Shown: one piece after another, positions 39,234 to 50,800 of the stretch
Layout: every line of letters begins with the position of its first letter
How positions within the stretch are numbered: position 1 is the first letter of the stretch
NCBI GenBank assembly: GCA_025602915.1
Contig: JAHLJZ010000026.1
Coordinates: 212,399 to 276,398 of the forward strand
Reading direction: 5' to 3'
Length of the DNA stretch: 64,000 nt
DNA from: Paraphysoderma sedebokerense
Taxonomy: Eukaryota; Blastocladiomycota; Physodermatomycetes; Physodermatales; Physodermataceae
The notes under the pieces: generated by a model
What the model was told of the DNA's origin: nothing
Seen by the model: the letters and a program-made list of their open reading frames with translations, nothing else
Database searches by the model: none
Program-made: the position numbers and the translations under genes

Positions 39234-39858
39234 TCATATACAACCATTAAAAATCAGGCTAGAGGTGTAAACAAATCTGTGATATATTACAATACTTTCC
39301 CTAAATGCATGAGAACCAATAACATTATTTTTGGTTTCCCTGGACAATTCTTTGAAGTCGGGGCATTTTCCATATGCCTTCTCAATCTTGCAGCAAGTTG
39401 AACATCCACTGTCTGTATTCAAAGTTACCTCATAAAGAAGGTAGATCCTATCATTTTCCACCATAATATTCTCTGTGTGATAAATAATATTTTGAGGCCT
39501 TTTGGTTCTACCCATTCCAGTCAATCTGAAATAGCACAAACGGTAGATATTTCTTTTGTTTCGGGCGCACTGGAAGGTGGTGAGGTCAGCTCTATCCCGT
39601 CCATTGCCCAAACTGCTATTGTTTACCGTGACTAGGGAAAAATTGTGATCCCTATGTTAACTGTCATTTCAAATAATATTAAGTTTATGAATAAATAAAA
39701 GAGAAACTCTTATACCTCCAGGGTATAGTTGTGTGCTGGAGACTGACCATTTGCAGAGTAAGTAGCAATTGAAAATAAGCATTATGTTCGGATAAATTCA
39801 TAACATAGTTGGCCCTATTAATCACAGATGTAGCATAATAGTGATATTGTAATATCAT
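39234..39858 (-). CDS. Uncharacterised small protein, two exons
   Basis: Exons 39858-39716 and 39651-39234 join in frame to about 186 residues. The intron between them is 64 nt, with donor GTATAAG and acceptor AACATAG. The second exon carries several cysteines ('SGCSTCCKIEKAYGKCP') and basic patches ('CARNKRNIYRLCYFRL'). There is no signal peptide at the chosen Met and no family I know. An upstream exon may be missing, because the region 39860-40080 is AT-rich and hard to read. The evidence for a real gene is the long open second exon plus a consistent splice. Confidence 0.42.
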
Positions 39859-40090
39859 AGTAGCTGTCAGAGCGGTGTCTACTCAAACAAGCATATTTTA
39901 ATATCAATAGTACGGTATTCCTGTGATAAGAATCAGAGGCCCTTGATCGTCTGAGTCAAAGATTCGACTTACGACACGAATTACGCGAACAAACTGCAAC
40001 ATTATTCATGCAGAATCACAGAAAGTTCAGCCATCTCTTTATTTCAGATAAAAGAAGTAGGAGACTCATATCAATGATCACTCAGTAATT

Positions 40091-40666
40091 TTGAATAAGG
40101 ACAACAGATTTTGTATGATTAATTTCCATTTTTCTGGTTGTGATTTTGCCAGCTATAGCCCTTCCATTAATGAAAGCTGTTACCAGTTAAAATATTTTCA
40201 GATTAGTATACCACAAATTGCTTTCTTTATTGAACTACAGCAATTTGGTCCCAAAGGGTATTCTTGTTTTTATCTCTTTGCCATCTCTATGTCCGCGATC
40301 TATTGCTTGATCTTACAATTTCGATCATGTCACTTTATGTATACATGTATGTCATCGTTAAAGCGGCAGCACTTATTTCGCAAACATTTAATAGCAAAAT
40401 TCCATTACACATCACATAGGATGATTCTACTACCCGATGTGACATTCAGACTTTCAGCAGATGCAAATTACTTCAGTCACATGGTTAGTATGTCAATAAG
40501 CGACTCCCCTAAGGAACCAAATTTGATTGATATCAAAACGACTTTTGACAGCTCGACCAATTCGGACTTTGTAAGAGTTACCCGTCTCGATATGCATGGG
40601 TTTGGGTGGAAAAGGACGAATGAGAGAATTTGGTCGAGGACAGTGAGTGTGGTTAATTCGGAATAA
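40091..40666 (+). CDS. Doubtful open frame, 191 codons, no recognised family
   Basis: This single open frame in an AT-rich stretch begins 'MNKDNRFCMINFHFSGCDF' and ends 'WSRTVSVVNSE'. The first half is rich in Phe, Tyr, Ile and Cys, as expected of translated non-coding AT-rich DNA. The second half ('SPKEPNLIDIKTTFDSST') looks more like ordinary protein and could be an exon. No competing frame of similar length lies on the other strand. Real status is open. Confidence 0.25.
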   Translation: MNKDNRFCMINFHFSGCDFASYSPSINESCYQLKYFQISIPQIAFFIELQQFGPKGYSCFYLFAISMSAIYCLILQFRSCHFMYTCMSSLKRQHLFRKHLIAKFHYTSHRMILLPDVTFRLSADANYFSHMVSMSISDSPKEPNLIDIKTTFDSSTNSDFVRVTRLDMHGFGWKRTNERIWSRTVSVVNSE

Positions 40667-40850
40667 ATTGATAGATGAGTTTGAGATGTCCTAAATTCTG
40701 GGCGGATATTCCGTTATGAAGTATTAGAATAAAAAAAGGCAAAATTTCATTAAGGATTCAGTGTTCTACCGGCTATTGCTACAAAATTGATAGACTCATT
40801 ACATATATACATTCAAAACTGCTCTCAGTCCTTCGGAATACTATTTAATA

Positions 40851-43800
40851 TCAACATGGATGGCAATAGACGCTAAAAGAATCTAACGGCACCAATTTTT
40901 GCAGGATCAAACATTGTATAACCCAATCTTTCGTTACAATTTTACATTTCGGATGAAGCCCTTTCAAGGTGGTGCTTCTGGGTTTGGACGAGGATAAAAT
41001 ATAATTGACTTGATCTGTCACCTTTGGATGGATCGTTGCACCCGTGCTGTCATATAAAAGCAGTGGCTCAATCAATTAAGAACGGCATGATTAAAGAGTA
41101 CATAAGAAAACAAACCCGCGAAGACAAAGCTCCCAATCGAGCTAGAAAGTGAAGAACGATAACGAAACTTTAAGTCAGACCAAATATTAACAGGGGGGAC
41201 GGAGGAAATGATATTACTCTAAATTTACTTTCACCCATCACACAGAATACACAATCACGGAAAAACTCTTTGAACGTAATGTTTCCTACATAAGCGTTTA
41301 CTTGAAAAGAAAAACCGTTCGATAGAAGGTAGTCTTTATGGTCTAACAATTTGTTCTGAATGAATCTTAGTTCTCAGAACGAGCAGACATGATCAGCCAA
41401 AAATATAATTACTTCCGTAGCACAATCCAGAATCCACTGACAAGAAACCCTGTTATTGACGAAGCCAACAAAAGTCAGAATAGAGCAAGATTAATGGGAT
41501 CCCCAATTCAAATCACTTCACCTTGGAATATTTAAGGCCAAACATTGCAAAAACTTCATTGTCCGAGTTGGGGCAGGAGAAACACAAATGAGCTCCTTGG
41601 AAGATAAAAGATTTCTTCGTGTATTGTCGTAGACGTCGCGAAGATTGCTAACTATCACACCTCCATGCTCTGTGATAAGTTGAACAATCTTGCTCCGGTT
41701 ATAGTCTATTTAATTATGTTATGAATTGCACACGCATGTTGGTTGGTCAATTGAGAACTTTAACAAAAAAGGAACTTTGAATACATACCAGTTACCTCCT
41801 CTTCGATTCCGTATTTCTTAGCATAGGCGTCTTTGCTGTCCGACCTCATGCTAGTAACGACGAATGCAATTTCGGCAAACAAAGCTACTGAAGCCTCTGC
41901 TACAGCGATCCTGGACGCACTTCGGGTGAGCGGAGAAGCAATTCGACTACTTAGCTGACGGTCCTTTGACTTCACATTCTCTCGAGAGATATTTCTTGGT
42001 GCAGAGGAAGCCGGCACCATAGTACTCGCTCGGGAACGTGATCGGGTAACATGTGCAAAGGTGAGATTGCTGCCCTGCGAAACGCCACCAGAACTTTTGT
42101 CCCCACAATTACCATCGTCATCGCTAGTAATAGATGAAAGGTCAGATTCGGTTTCCAGAACTGAATTGAAAGACTGTGCGTGTCGATGAGAAGATGTCGA
42201 CGTCGGGGATGCATCAAGAGGGATTTTCGATCTAACACGATTTCTCGTCATTACTCCAACTTCGGAACGGCCTAGCTTGGTTGGTCCATCCCCGTCGTCT
42301 AAGTTATCTTCTTGCATTGATTTCTTTCTCCGCTTCGGGTTTTGAATTCCTTCACCGTCTTTCTGGTCGACAAATTTTCTTTTCAGACAAGATAATTCTT
42401 GGGTTGGTTTTGATGTGACATCGTCAGGTTGAATTTGGGCAGATACAGATATAGAGTGCTCAAAGCCAAGTTCGACAATGTTCGCTTCGGGATTCGGAGC
42501 CACATCGTCGTTGTGTTCGTCAGATATATCATCATTCTTCATTCCTAGCGATTGTTTTGATCGAGTACTGTAGTCTTGTTGCGATTTTAGTTTTTCGGAT
42601 TGCTCAGAAGCTATCCCCTGTTGCTCCTTTTTATGGTCATCTCCTGAACTACGCTCCTTGGCTTGATTCACAGGGTCCACTCGCACTTCCATTTCCGACA
42701 GATGAACTTTCATTGCCGCCTCACATGAGGACTTTTTAGCATCTATCGAACAGTTATTATGAACGTTCGCAGAAACATCCATAACTGCATTCTGCTGGAA
42801 TGATGCAAGTTTACTTTTCTCTTCATACTGAGAGTTCTCATCCAGAGAATCTTGAAACATAGCATCCTTCCAAGCCAGTCTTTCCCCTTGCCCCCCTTTG
42901 GCGCGAACGACACGGCTCCATTTACTTTCCGCGCGAACGCCTCGGGTAGTGAATGCTTGTTTCTGCTTGTCGATGTCTTTGGAAATTAATTCCTTCGGGT
43001 CTGCCTTCCTCATTGTCATTTCCATATCTTCATCGTCTTGTGCACTTTCAATGATTGATGGCATACATGTATCAACCTTATCATTCATTTCATCTCGATT
43101 CGAAATACATATCGAAGGACAATCATGCTGCGACTGCGAATTTTCGGGCGTAGCAGAACAAACCTCTGATATCTCCGCCGTTGCCATGGTAATTCCATTT
43201 ATAAGATCCTGCGGCGGTGGCGGCGGCACGAACTGAATGACCCTTTCCAGAGGAAGGGAAGAGGAAATATCTTGAGTTTGCGAGCCTGAATTCTTTAAAG
43301 GCTGAGAATTTCTATCTTGCACGTATGAAACTGTTTCGCGCGATCCACCGGACATTCGAGCTGATGGATTCGGCTCACTGGGTATCTCTGTCGGTGTGGG
43401 ATTCAAATCTGGGGGCATACTTGTCGTATTACGTGATGGAGGGCGCACTGAGGGCTCCTTCTTGCTCGGAACTTGTGGAGGCACTAGACAATTGGCTTGT
43501 CAGTATAGCGATTTAATTAATGGCTACTCCATGTAACACTTCTTACTAACCAGGCATAACCCAAGCGCGAACATTGTTCCTTCTTAAATTATCCATAATA
43601 TTCTGTGTTTCGGTCTTATTTGTCTTCCTTGATTTATTCTCTCTCTCCAACTGCAATAAGTAACGCAATTCGTCCGATTCTGTGACCACCTTTTTGCGAT
43701 GATTAGATGCAGCATTCGAATGTTTTTTCGCCGGTAGAGACGACTCTTCTGATTGCGATAGATGTAAAAAGATAGGTTCCTGACTTTCTAAGTCTTCGTC

Positions 43801-45075
43801 CTTTCGGGGTTCATTCTGTGGGAGCTGCAATGAGTTGTGATTCTGCGGCTGAGAAGGCGATGACGAGACAATGGGTAAATTCTATGGAAAGAAAGGCAAA
43901 AAATAAAAATTGATTAGGAAGGCAGAAATATGAGAACGCACATAGAGAAAGCTCGTACATTGGAGAGTGCAGGCTCTATGAATTGTGACTGAGGTCGTTC
44001 TGGTAATGTTTCAGTCATAACTTCATTTCGGTTTTCTTTTATCTCTTGTCTCAAAAAGATCATTCCGTCAAAGTCTACCTGGCTGTCCAACACTATTGTA
44101 TTGTCAGCATCTACTGAATTAAAGGATTCTAAAGGAACGGTGTCGGATATGTCGTCACTTAGAGGAAAATGAAAGTCGGAAGACTCTGTAATTTGATCCA
44201 CGTTTTTTATAATTGAAGGAGAGTTTGATAATATTGGTGGTGTTGTTTGTAATTCAAGTAAATTGGAAGCGTCGTCAGTGTCATCAATAGAGTCAATCAG
44301 GTTCTGTGATTCTACATGAGGTGGCATCGAGTCATCTGAAGAGAAATGCAATTAGACTTAATAGAAGGCATAATTGTTCATCCAATAATTTAAATTAGTA
44401 TCAACCTTTTGCTTTTTGAGGCCCAACGGTCTCGTTGATCATTACTTTAGGGGTAGCAGCGATCAGGTCCACCTCCAAGAAAGCAAGTGAGGACTGAAGG
44501 CTTACAGTGGTGATGGACAATAGTTTGTCTTTTTGTTCCCTTTCCATGATATCACGGGAGGACATTCCGATCAATTTTTCGGCTTCCCATATTGTGCCGA
44601 GATTTTCGCTACTATCTGGCTCAATAGGATTGCTTTCAAAGGATTCGTCGTTATCTAATTCGGATTCGACGACGGCTTTCCCAAAAAGTGACTTTTGTGA
44701 AATTGGAATTGGGGAGATACCAATACTGTCCAACTCTGGCTGAGGGTGCAGTCCAGAAGAAACTAGATGGCTTGTTGTGTTTTGCGACGAATCTCCTGAT
44801 AGAGCAAATACTCCTAACTTAGTTGGAACTAGCGGAGGCCGGAAATTTGATTTTAGAGACTGAGTCGGGGATACCGAAGGAACCAAATTCTTTTCAGAAT
44901 ATGAACTTACAGAATTCGGAGAGTTTATTGGCTTGACAGTTGTCGGATCGGAGTTGTTTGAAGATGAAATGTGAAACGGACTCGGGATGGAGGACTTCGC
45001 TATTTCGGCCGAGGACGGGGCAGCAATGTCATATTTGTAGAACCTGGGTAACGGAGGAGGCATATCTTGATTCAT
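40851..45075 (-). CDS. BRCT-domain DNA-damage mediator, Crb2/Rad9/53BP1-like
   Basis: The protein starts 'MNQDMPPPLPRFYKYD' (ATG 45075). Long Ser-rich, disordered exons follow (to 44406, about 44343-43914, 43830-43546, about 43484-41790). They carry scattered SQ/TQ sites of the kind phosphorylated by ATM/ATR kinases ('SPTQSLK', 'ISQKSLF', 'ESQNL', 'GSQTQDI'). The C-terminus is a tandem BRCT pair split by introns. BRCT1 runs from 'AEIAFVVTSM' through 'YGIEEEVTDYNRSKIVQLI', 'TEHGGVIVSNL' and 'LALNIPRVSCQWILDCATE'. A linker 'LDHKDYLLSNGFSF' typical of Crb2/53BP1 follows. BRCT2 includes 'NAYVGNITFKEFFRD' and 'IVTKDWVIQCLILQKLV' and ends 'VYCHPC' at stop 40851-40853. Such proteins bind modified histones at DNA breaks and activate the checkpoint kinase. 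I saw no Tudor domain. It is roughly 1,150 residues. PTIP- or MDC1-type proteins are alternatives. Confidence 0.75.
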
Positions 45076-45269
45076 AGACGAGGTTACAAGTATCTCCGCA
45101 TATTACTACCATGCTCTGCGGAATGAAGAAGCAGTAGGCACTGTTGAGGTCGGTTCAGATGAGGAATGGATTGAGGAAGCGCAGACAACGCACACGCTCG
45201 GTCGTTCTATTTCTACTATTACGATAATACATATGGTGATACATCTATTCTGAAGCTCAACTCAATCAA

Positions 45270-47519
45270 ATGCCCACCTCGCTATCTCCCACACCCCTTC
45301 AATGGCTGGAGTCAGATTCCGCCACGAAACATCCTGCAGATATTGAAGAGATATATCGCCATCCGCCACTTCGTTCATCTAGTTCCATCCCTCGACATAA
45401 GAAAGCGACGCACCCAGCTCGATCCAACAAAGATCCAGGAAAAGCGGCTACATCCGCTACATCCACCATGTCCAAAGATCAATTGCATACTGTCTACGCA
45501 TTAATTCGCGAATTGGCAGCCTCCGGGAAGAAACAGAAAGAGACACAAGAGAAATTGCGACTGGAAAGGGTAAAATATGCAACTAAACTGCAAAATCTGC
45601 AAGCACATCAAAGTGACCGTCAAATAGAAGTGCAAGGTATCTGGTAATTTAGATTCAATCGTGCAGGTTATCAGAAATTAAACAGATATGTCTGGTATCC
45701 ATGAAAATTAGAACTCCAGAGAAAATTGAAGAAAGCCATCACTCGTCTGAAAACTTATCGAGATCACATCAAACTATTATCGAAAGAGAGAAAGAACATT
45801 TTATCGTCGGCTGGCCTAATGAATATGCGACCTGGCAGCGCTTCCAACCCTGAAGTGACGTCAATACACGGACTTGACCCGCCGCAAGAGAAACCATTAT
45901 TATCCAATCTCAAACAACATCACCATGAAGCCCTACTACCGTCAGATTCTAAGGGGATGGATTTGAATGGACTTAAGGTTCGGATGATATTTGTGGAAAT
46001 TTGGGCCGCTTTGTATCTAATTATCCGTTGGCGACAGGGTGATATCGACAGGTTGGCCACATTGCTGAATCCGTTGTCAGGGAAAGCCAATCGAGCCGAA
46101 ACCCTAGCGTCACATGAATCTGCCGGTACAATTCCTGGGAAATCGAAAACTGAAAGTACAGATATTGGCAAAAGAATCGTCCCCGCTGATTATCCTTCAG
46201 ACAAGTGTGACTTGTCCAACAATAAACAATCGATTTACAGTCCTCTTGGTCAGTCATCATCAAACCGCCCAAGCGTTCAGTCGAATAAGGATAAAATTAT
46301 TCCAGCTTCAGTAAAATCAGTTGATTCGACTGGAAGCGTCTCTGGCATTTCGATCCCCGAGACGCATACAGAGTCATCGGCCCAACCATCATCTGATCTT
46401 CTCCCCCTTCTCAAAAAGCTTCGATTACAACACCATAGAAAGGGTAGACATCGATTATCCGCTGCTTCCACGTCGGATATTCAACAGTCGCGTAATATAG
46501 AGCATCGAGACCATGTCCAGACGATGGCAAATGTAGGAAAACCGACTTCAGGCAATGCGATTAGCGAGGATGATGATGCTTGGTCAGCAATAACGCCCGA
46601 TTACGAAGGGTACGAATTAGATGAAATGCTGATGAACTCTCGCCATAAAGAAGCAGATAGCGACAGCACCCTTTCAAGCGATGATACAGACAGATGGATT
46701 TCGGAATTGGAAAAGTCAGGAGATCCGACCAAAGGTATTGGAGGTAGGCGGAAACCAGAGTCGAATCTACTGGTGAAGCAATTGCTGCGAGAAAGTTGGA
46801 AATGCGCCGATGTGACGATATCTCAGATGAACGATACCCTTGATACCCCATTCTGCGAGGATGTGGCCACATCGCATGATGTCAGTGTAAAAATTTCCCA
46901 GGATACACCATCCAAAGAACATCATACACATCCGTCTGTACGTCAATTTGATATGCACTTGAATTCTACCATTTTCAATAACCCATCAGATGAAGTAGCA
47001 GACGACTCTGCTGGTCTACGATCTACTACTTTGTCGACGTCGCCATCGGATAAAATTACACCTAAAGATCTGCTACCTTGTGCCTTGAATTCCCAGCATT
47101 CTGATTTAGACGAGTTGGGTGAAATCTGTTCTCTCCTGTCTGCTCAGCCACCGGTGTTCCAGTCATTTCCATTATCAAGTGTCCCGCCTTTCCCATTCAA
47201 GTCATATCCAGTCTCACGTAACAGAAGTAGTGCCAGATCGACTTTGAAGTCCGAAGATATCAATGAATCAGGCATAGATTTCATCATCCAGTCAAATCTT
47301 CATTCCTTCGATCTATTGGATACATCTGACGCTGGCTTGAAGCGATATGCTACTGGTGTTCAGCAAAATGAAAGAGTAAATATCGAGGATCCAGAATTAT
47401 CAAAACCTGGAAATGATGGCTCCCATAATCTTTCTTATTTGTTGGATCGTGAAACATCAATGATGGTATCTTTGCCGAGTTTGGTTGAGATGATCGAGAG
47501 GCATGATGTCATGTCTTAA
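45270..47519 (+). CDS. Uncharacterised coiled-coil protein
   Basis: Two exons (45270-45636, 45712-47519) join to about 724 residues. The splice (donor CAAG|GTATCT, acceptor AAAATTAG) keeps a coiled coil running across the junction. The coil spans about residues 68-155 ('LIRELAASGKKQKETQEKLR' through 'LKTYRDHIKLLSKERKNIL'). The rest is Ser/Asp/His-rich and looks disordered, with repeated short acidic strips such as 'DDDAWSAITPDYEGYELDE'. There is no signal peptide or membrane segment. This build (N-terminal coil, long disordered tail) is common in scaffold proteins of spindle poles or septa, but nothing in it points to one family. It shares a 194 nt promoter spacer with the BRCT gene. Confidence 0.7.
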
Positions 47520-47647
47520 AATATTTAATCCATTTTGAAGCGTGAATTTTTGTTTTGAAGTATTCCGGTCAAGCTTTGCATTAAGACCTCTGTTAATAGC
47601 CGGGACCATGTAAATATTTCTAGATTCATAATTGAACTTGTATATAT

Positions 47648-47653
47648 AATAAA
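47648..47653 (+). terminator. AATAAA poly(A) signal of the coiled-coil gene
   Basis: A perfect AATAAA lies 129 nt after the stop at 47519, in the spacer shared with the convergent LAA1/HEATR5 gene. Confidence 0.45.
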
Positions 47654-47756
47654 CACTCGTGCTTGAGCTGTTGGAAAACTAGAAGTGCGTGCCTGCCTCA
47701 TATCTCAGGAAGACGGATTTTACAATTCAAAATCAATCGATTTTCGTGACATTCGC

Positions 47757-47762
47757 TTTATT
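47757..47762 (-). terminator. AATAAA poly(A) signal of LAA1/HEATR5
   Basis: TTTATT on the plus strand reads AATAAA on the minus strand, 52 nt after the LAA1/HEATR5 stop codon. Confidence 0.45.
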
Positions 47763-47813
47763 AAACTTTTGAGTGTATTTATTTAAAATGTTAATATACT
47801 CTGCACTCGCGAT

Positions 47814-50800
47814 TTAACCAAAATTCGCAAAATCCATTTTTAATTGAATCGTTGGTTCCTTTTTCTCCACGACTCCGCCAACACCTGTTCCTACCACACT
47901 GACACCCCCAGTAGTTGCCGCCTGATATCTATTGTTGACGACTCCGACTCTGAATGCATTTTCCAATTTCGTTTTAGATTCGTTGGAAAGTTGCGAAATA
48001 ATCAGTTTAAATGATTGAGTGTAGAGGGGCGACGCGGCAATCGTCAACAAATTCGTCAGAGATAACGAATGAAGATAGGATGGTGCGTCAGATATCGTGT
48101 TGTCCAAGAGTGATACAAACGTAGGAATCACAACTAAAAGGAGGGCTGGCCCTGAACGAAAGCAATAGCAACGAACATGTCAGTAAATGCGAAACGGATA
48201 AATGAGAAAAGCCGGATTTAGATTAAAAATCTTACTTTTGGGTTCTTCGAGAACAGCGGTAGTAGTCAACATTGTCATGATTGCTTCTTCAATCAAAGCG
48301 GTGCTTTTGTCACCTTTGACGAAAGGTTTTGTGTGATTGACTTTCCCTTTATGTTGGAGGAAGACTACAACGTGGGGTAGGCATCCTGCAACATAATTTT
48401 TTCCAACTTCTTTGCAAGACTCTTCTGGCTTGATGCATAACTGAACTAGTGACCTCATGCATTGCAGCGATGTCAAAGCAACCTAGATGTTGCGAATTGT
48501 ATATAAGTTGAACATAAATCAACAGGATAGAACGGAGGAATGCATCACAATACCATATGCGATCCTTCACGAAGACATTTTTGAAGCAAGTCAATATGTC
48601 TTTGCTGGAGTAAATTATTTCGCAAGAACTGTGGGCAGGCGGTAACGAGAAGTGTTGCAGCCAATAGAGTATTCTTGATATGTGTATCGAATTCGTCTGT
48701 CGATCCGTCACCAGAATCCAACCTTCACACGACAGGTTATATCGTTTAGCATGCATTCAAAACCTACCATTAGACAGAAGACATTACCTCAAATCAGCAC
48801 CGTAATCCAGTAATGATTGACAGGTGGATTGCAGGAGTGTCGGTAGCACGTGTAAAAGCTTGTCATCCACGGTTTTGTCTAAGCCATCAATTATGCATTT
48901 CAATGCCAGTAGAATTTTCGGTGCAACTTCATTCGGAACATGTTCATTTTGCAAAAGGGCTAGAAAAGGAAAGGTTAATATCATATATAATGATGCGATG
49001 ACCGTATTGACGCCTGTTCAAAAGTACTCACTAGTGTAAAAGAAAAGAATGAGTCCTATAACGTCTCCTTTATTCTGAGATGGTGCGTGTGAGATAATTC
49101 CATTGAAAGTCTCGACAATCAATTGAACAATTTCGATTGTTTCGGACGTTGATTTCCTCACGGGAACTACAGAAACACATCTTGTTAACAAGCCCCACGA
49201 TTATCGATCACCATTATTATTCTTACCAATTGCAGCAGATATGTCGGGGACATGGAATATGATTGCATGAATTAAAAGCTTCAGAACATTGTATAATTTT
49301 GATGTCCTGTTGTAAACGCCACTAGAGTTGAGGATTAATAACAGTTCACGAGAAGTCACGATTACAGGAAATCAATTACTCAGATATTACGTCGTCTGCG
49401 TATAGGCTTTCCGCGAAATCTGAGATCAGTTGATGCAGAGTTTTTATCAAGATTAAATGTATCGGAGATTCTTGGGTTTGAAGTAAACGATCGAATACAT
49501 TCATCAACTCGATGACCAGGTTCTAAAGCAAGAACAAAGTGTCAGTATCAGCCGCAACGTTATACCTAGATAATGTCCGCACCTTATCCATGAATGCTCC
49601 GCCCACAATCTGAGGCCGCAGAAGCTGCTTCAGACAGAGCAGACACGTGGTCAAAGTCTCCGGCTCTGTACTGCCTAACGTACTCGATAAGGGTTCCATG
49701 ATCAATCCGTACAAGGTATAGAACATTTTAGGTGTATCGATATCACATGCAGAAGGAGCAAATCCAAAACTCTTTATCGCTGGAACAATAAGGTCGTTAT
49801 GAGTATCGATAAGAGCGGTGACAGCACGAAGGACAACAGTCCAAGATTTAAGATAGAACTGCAATGGGAAAAAAGTTTAGAGATCTTTTGTGAAGTAACA
49901 GGAAAATAGCAACTCTTCTTACCGGCAGAACAACTTCTTTCGTTGAAACCGCGTACATAGCGTCTAATCCAGAATTATTATCAAGTCCTCCGTTCATCAT
50001 CGCCAAAATATCGGAATCAAGTTTAACTTGCGCAAAATCACGCAATGTGGAAAGCCAGAGCGGTACGAGGGCGGGAACGTTTCTACAGACAAATAGTGTG
50101 TCATCTTCACTGAAAATGCTACGTGAGTAACAAGTCAAAAAGTTCATACGGTTGCACAACTTCCACTAAATAACTTTTCGTTTGGCTAGCCAAATGCAAC
50201 TCCGCCCAAGAGGTCAAAACAGCAACTTTAACCATCACTTTAGCATGATAACTTAAATCGGCAACCTCCGCAACCGTCGAGTCATCTAAACAGCAGAGTC
50301 AGTCTCCCGTAATTAATGTATGTCAATGAAGGTTAATGACCACCTTTGCATTTATCGAGCGCGCTAATGAGTAATTTCAAGACTCTTCCAAGAGTATAGA
50401 GTTCGTCCGTAATGCCGCTCGCGACGTAACGAGCACAAACATGACAGGCGGTGCAAAGGATTTCTGGTGATGAATCCGGAGAAAATGCTGGAGTCAAGGC
50501 AGAACTGAATTGGGCCTAATGTCGATGTTAATGGACAATGACTGATATAAAAGAAAGGAAAAGAAGGTATGTATACCTGATATTGTTCGAGTAAAGCGTG
50601 CCCTTCATAATCTGGATCTTTCGCATCAGAGAAATTCTAAAATATTATGTTGTCAGAGATGAGTCTTCCCTCAACACATGAAGCTCAACAAGATACTGAC
50701 ATCCAGTACGTCCTGTAATACATTAAGGCCTTCGGAGCGCATTTCATGGGCAGCCGCTGTGGCAGCAGTAAAGGCCATTTTTATCAAGTCGGATACTCTA

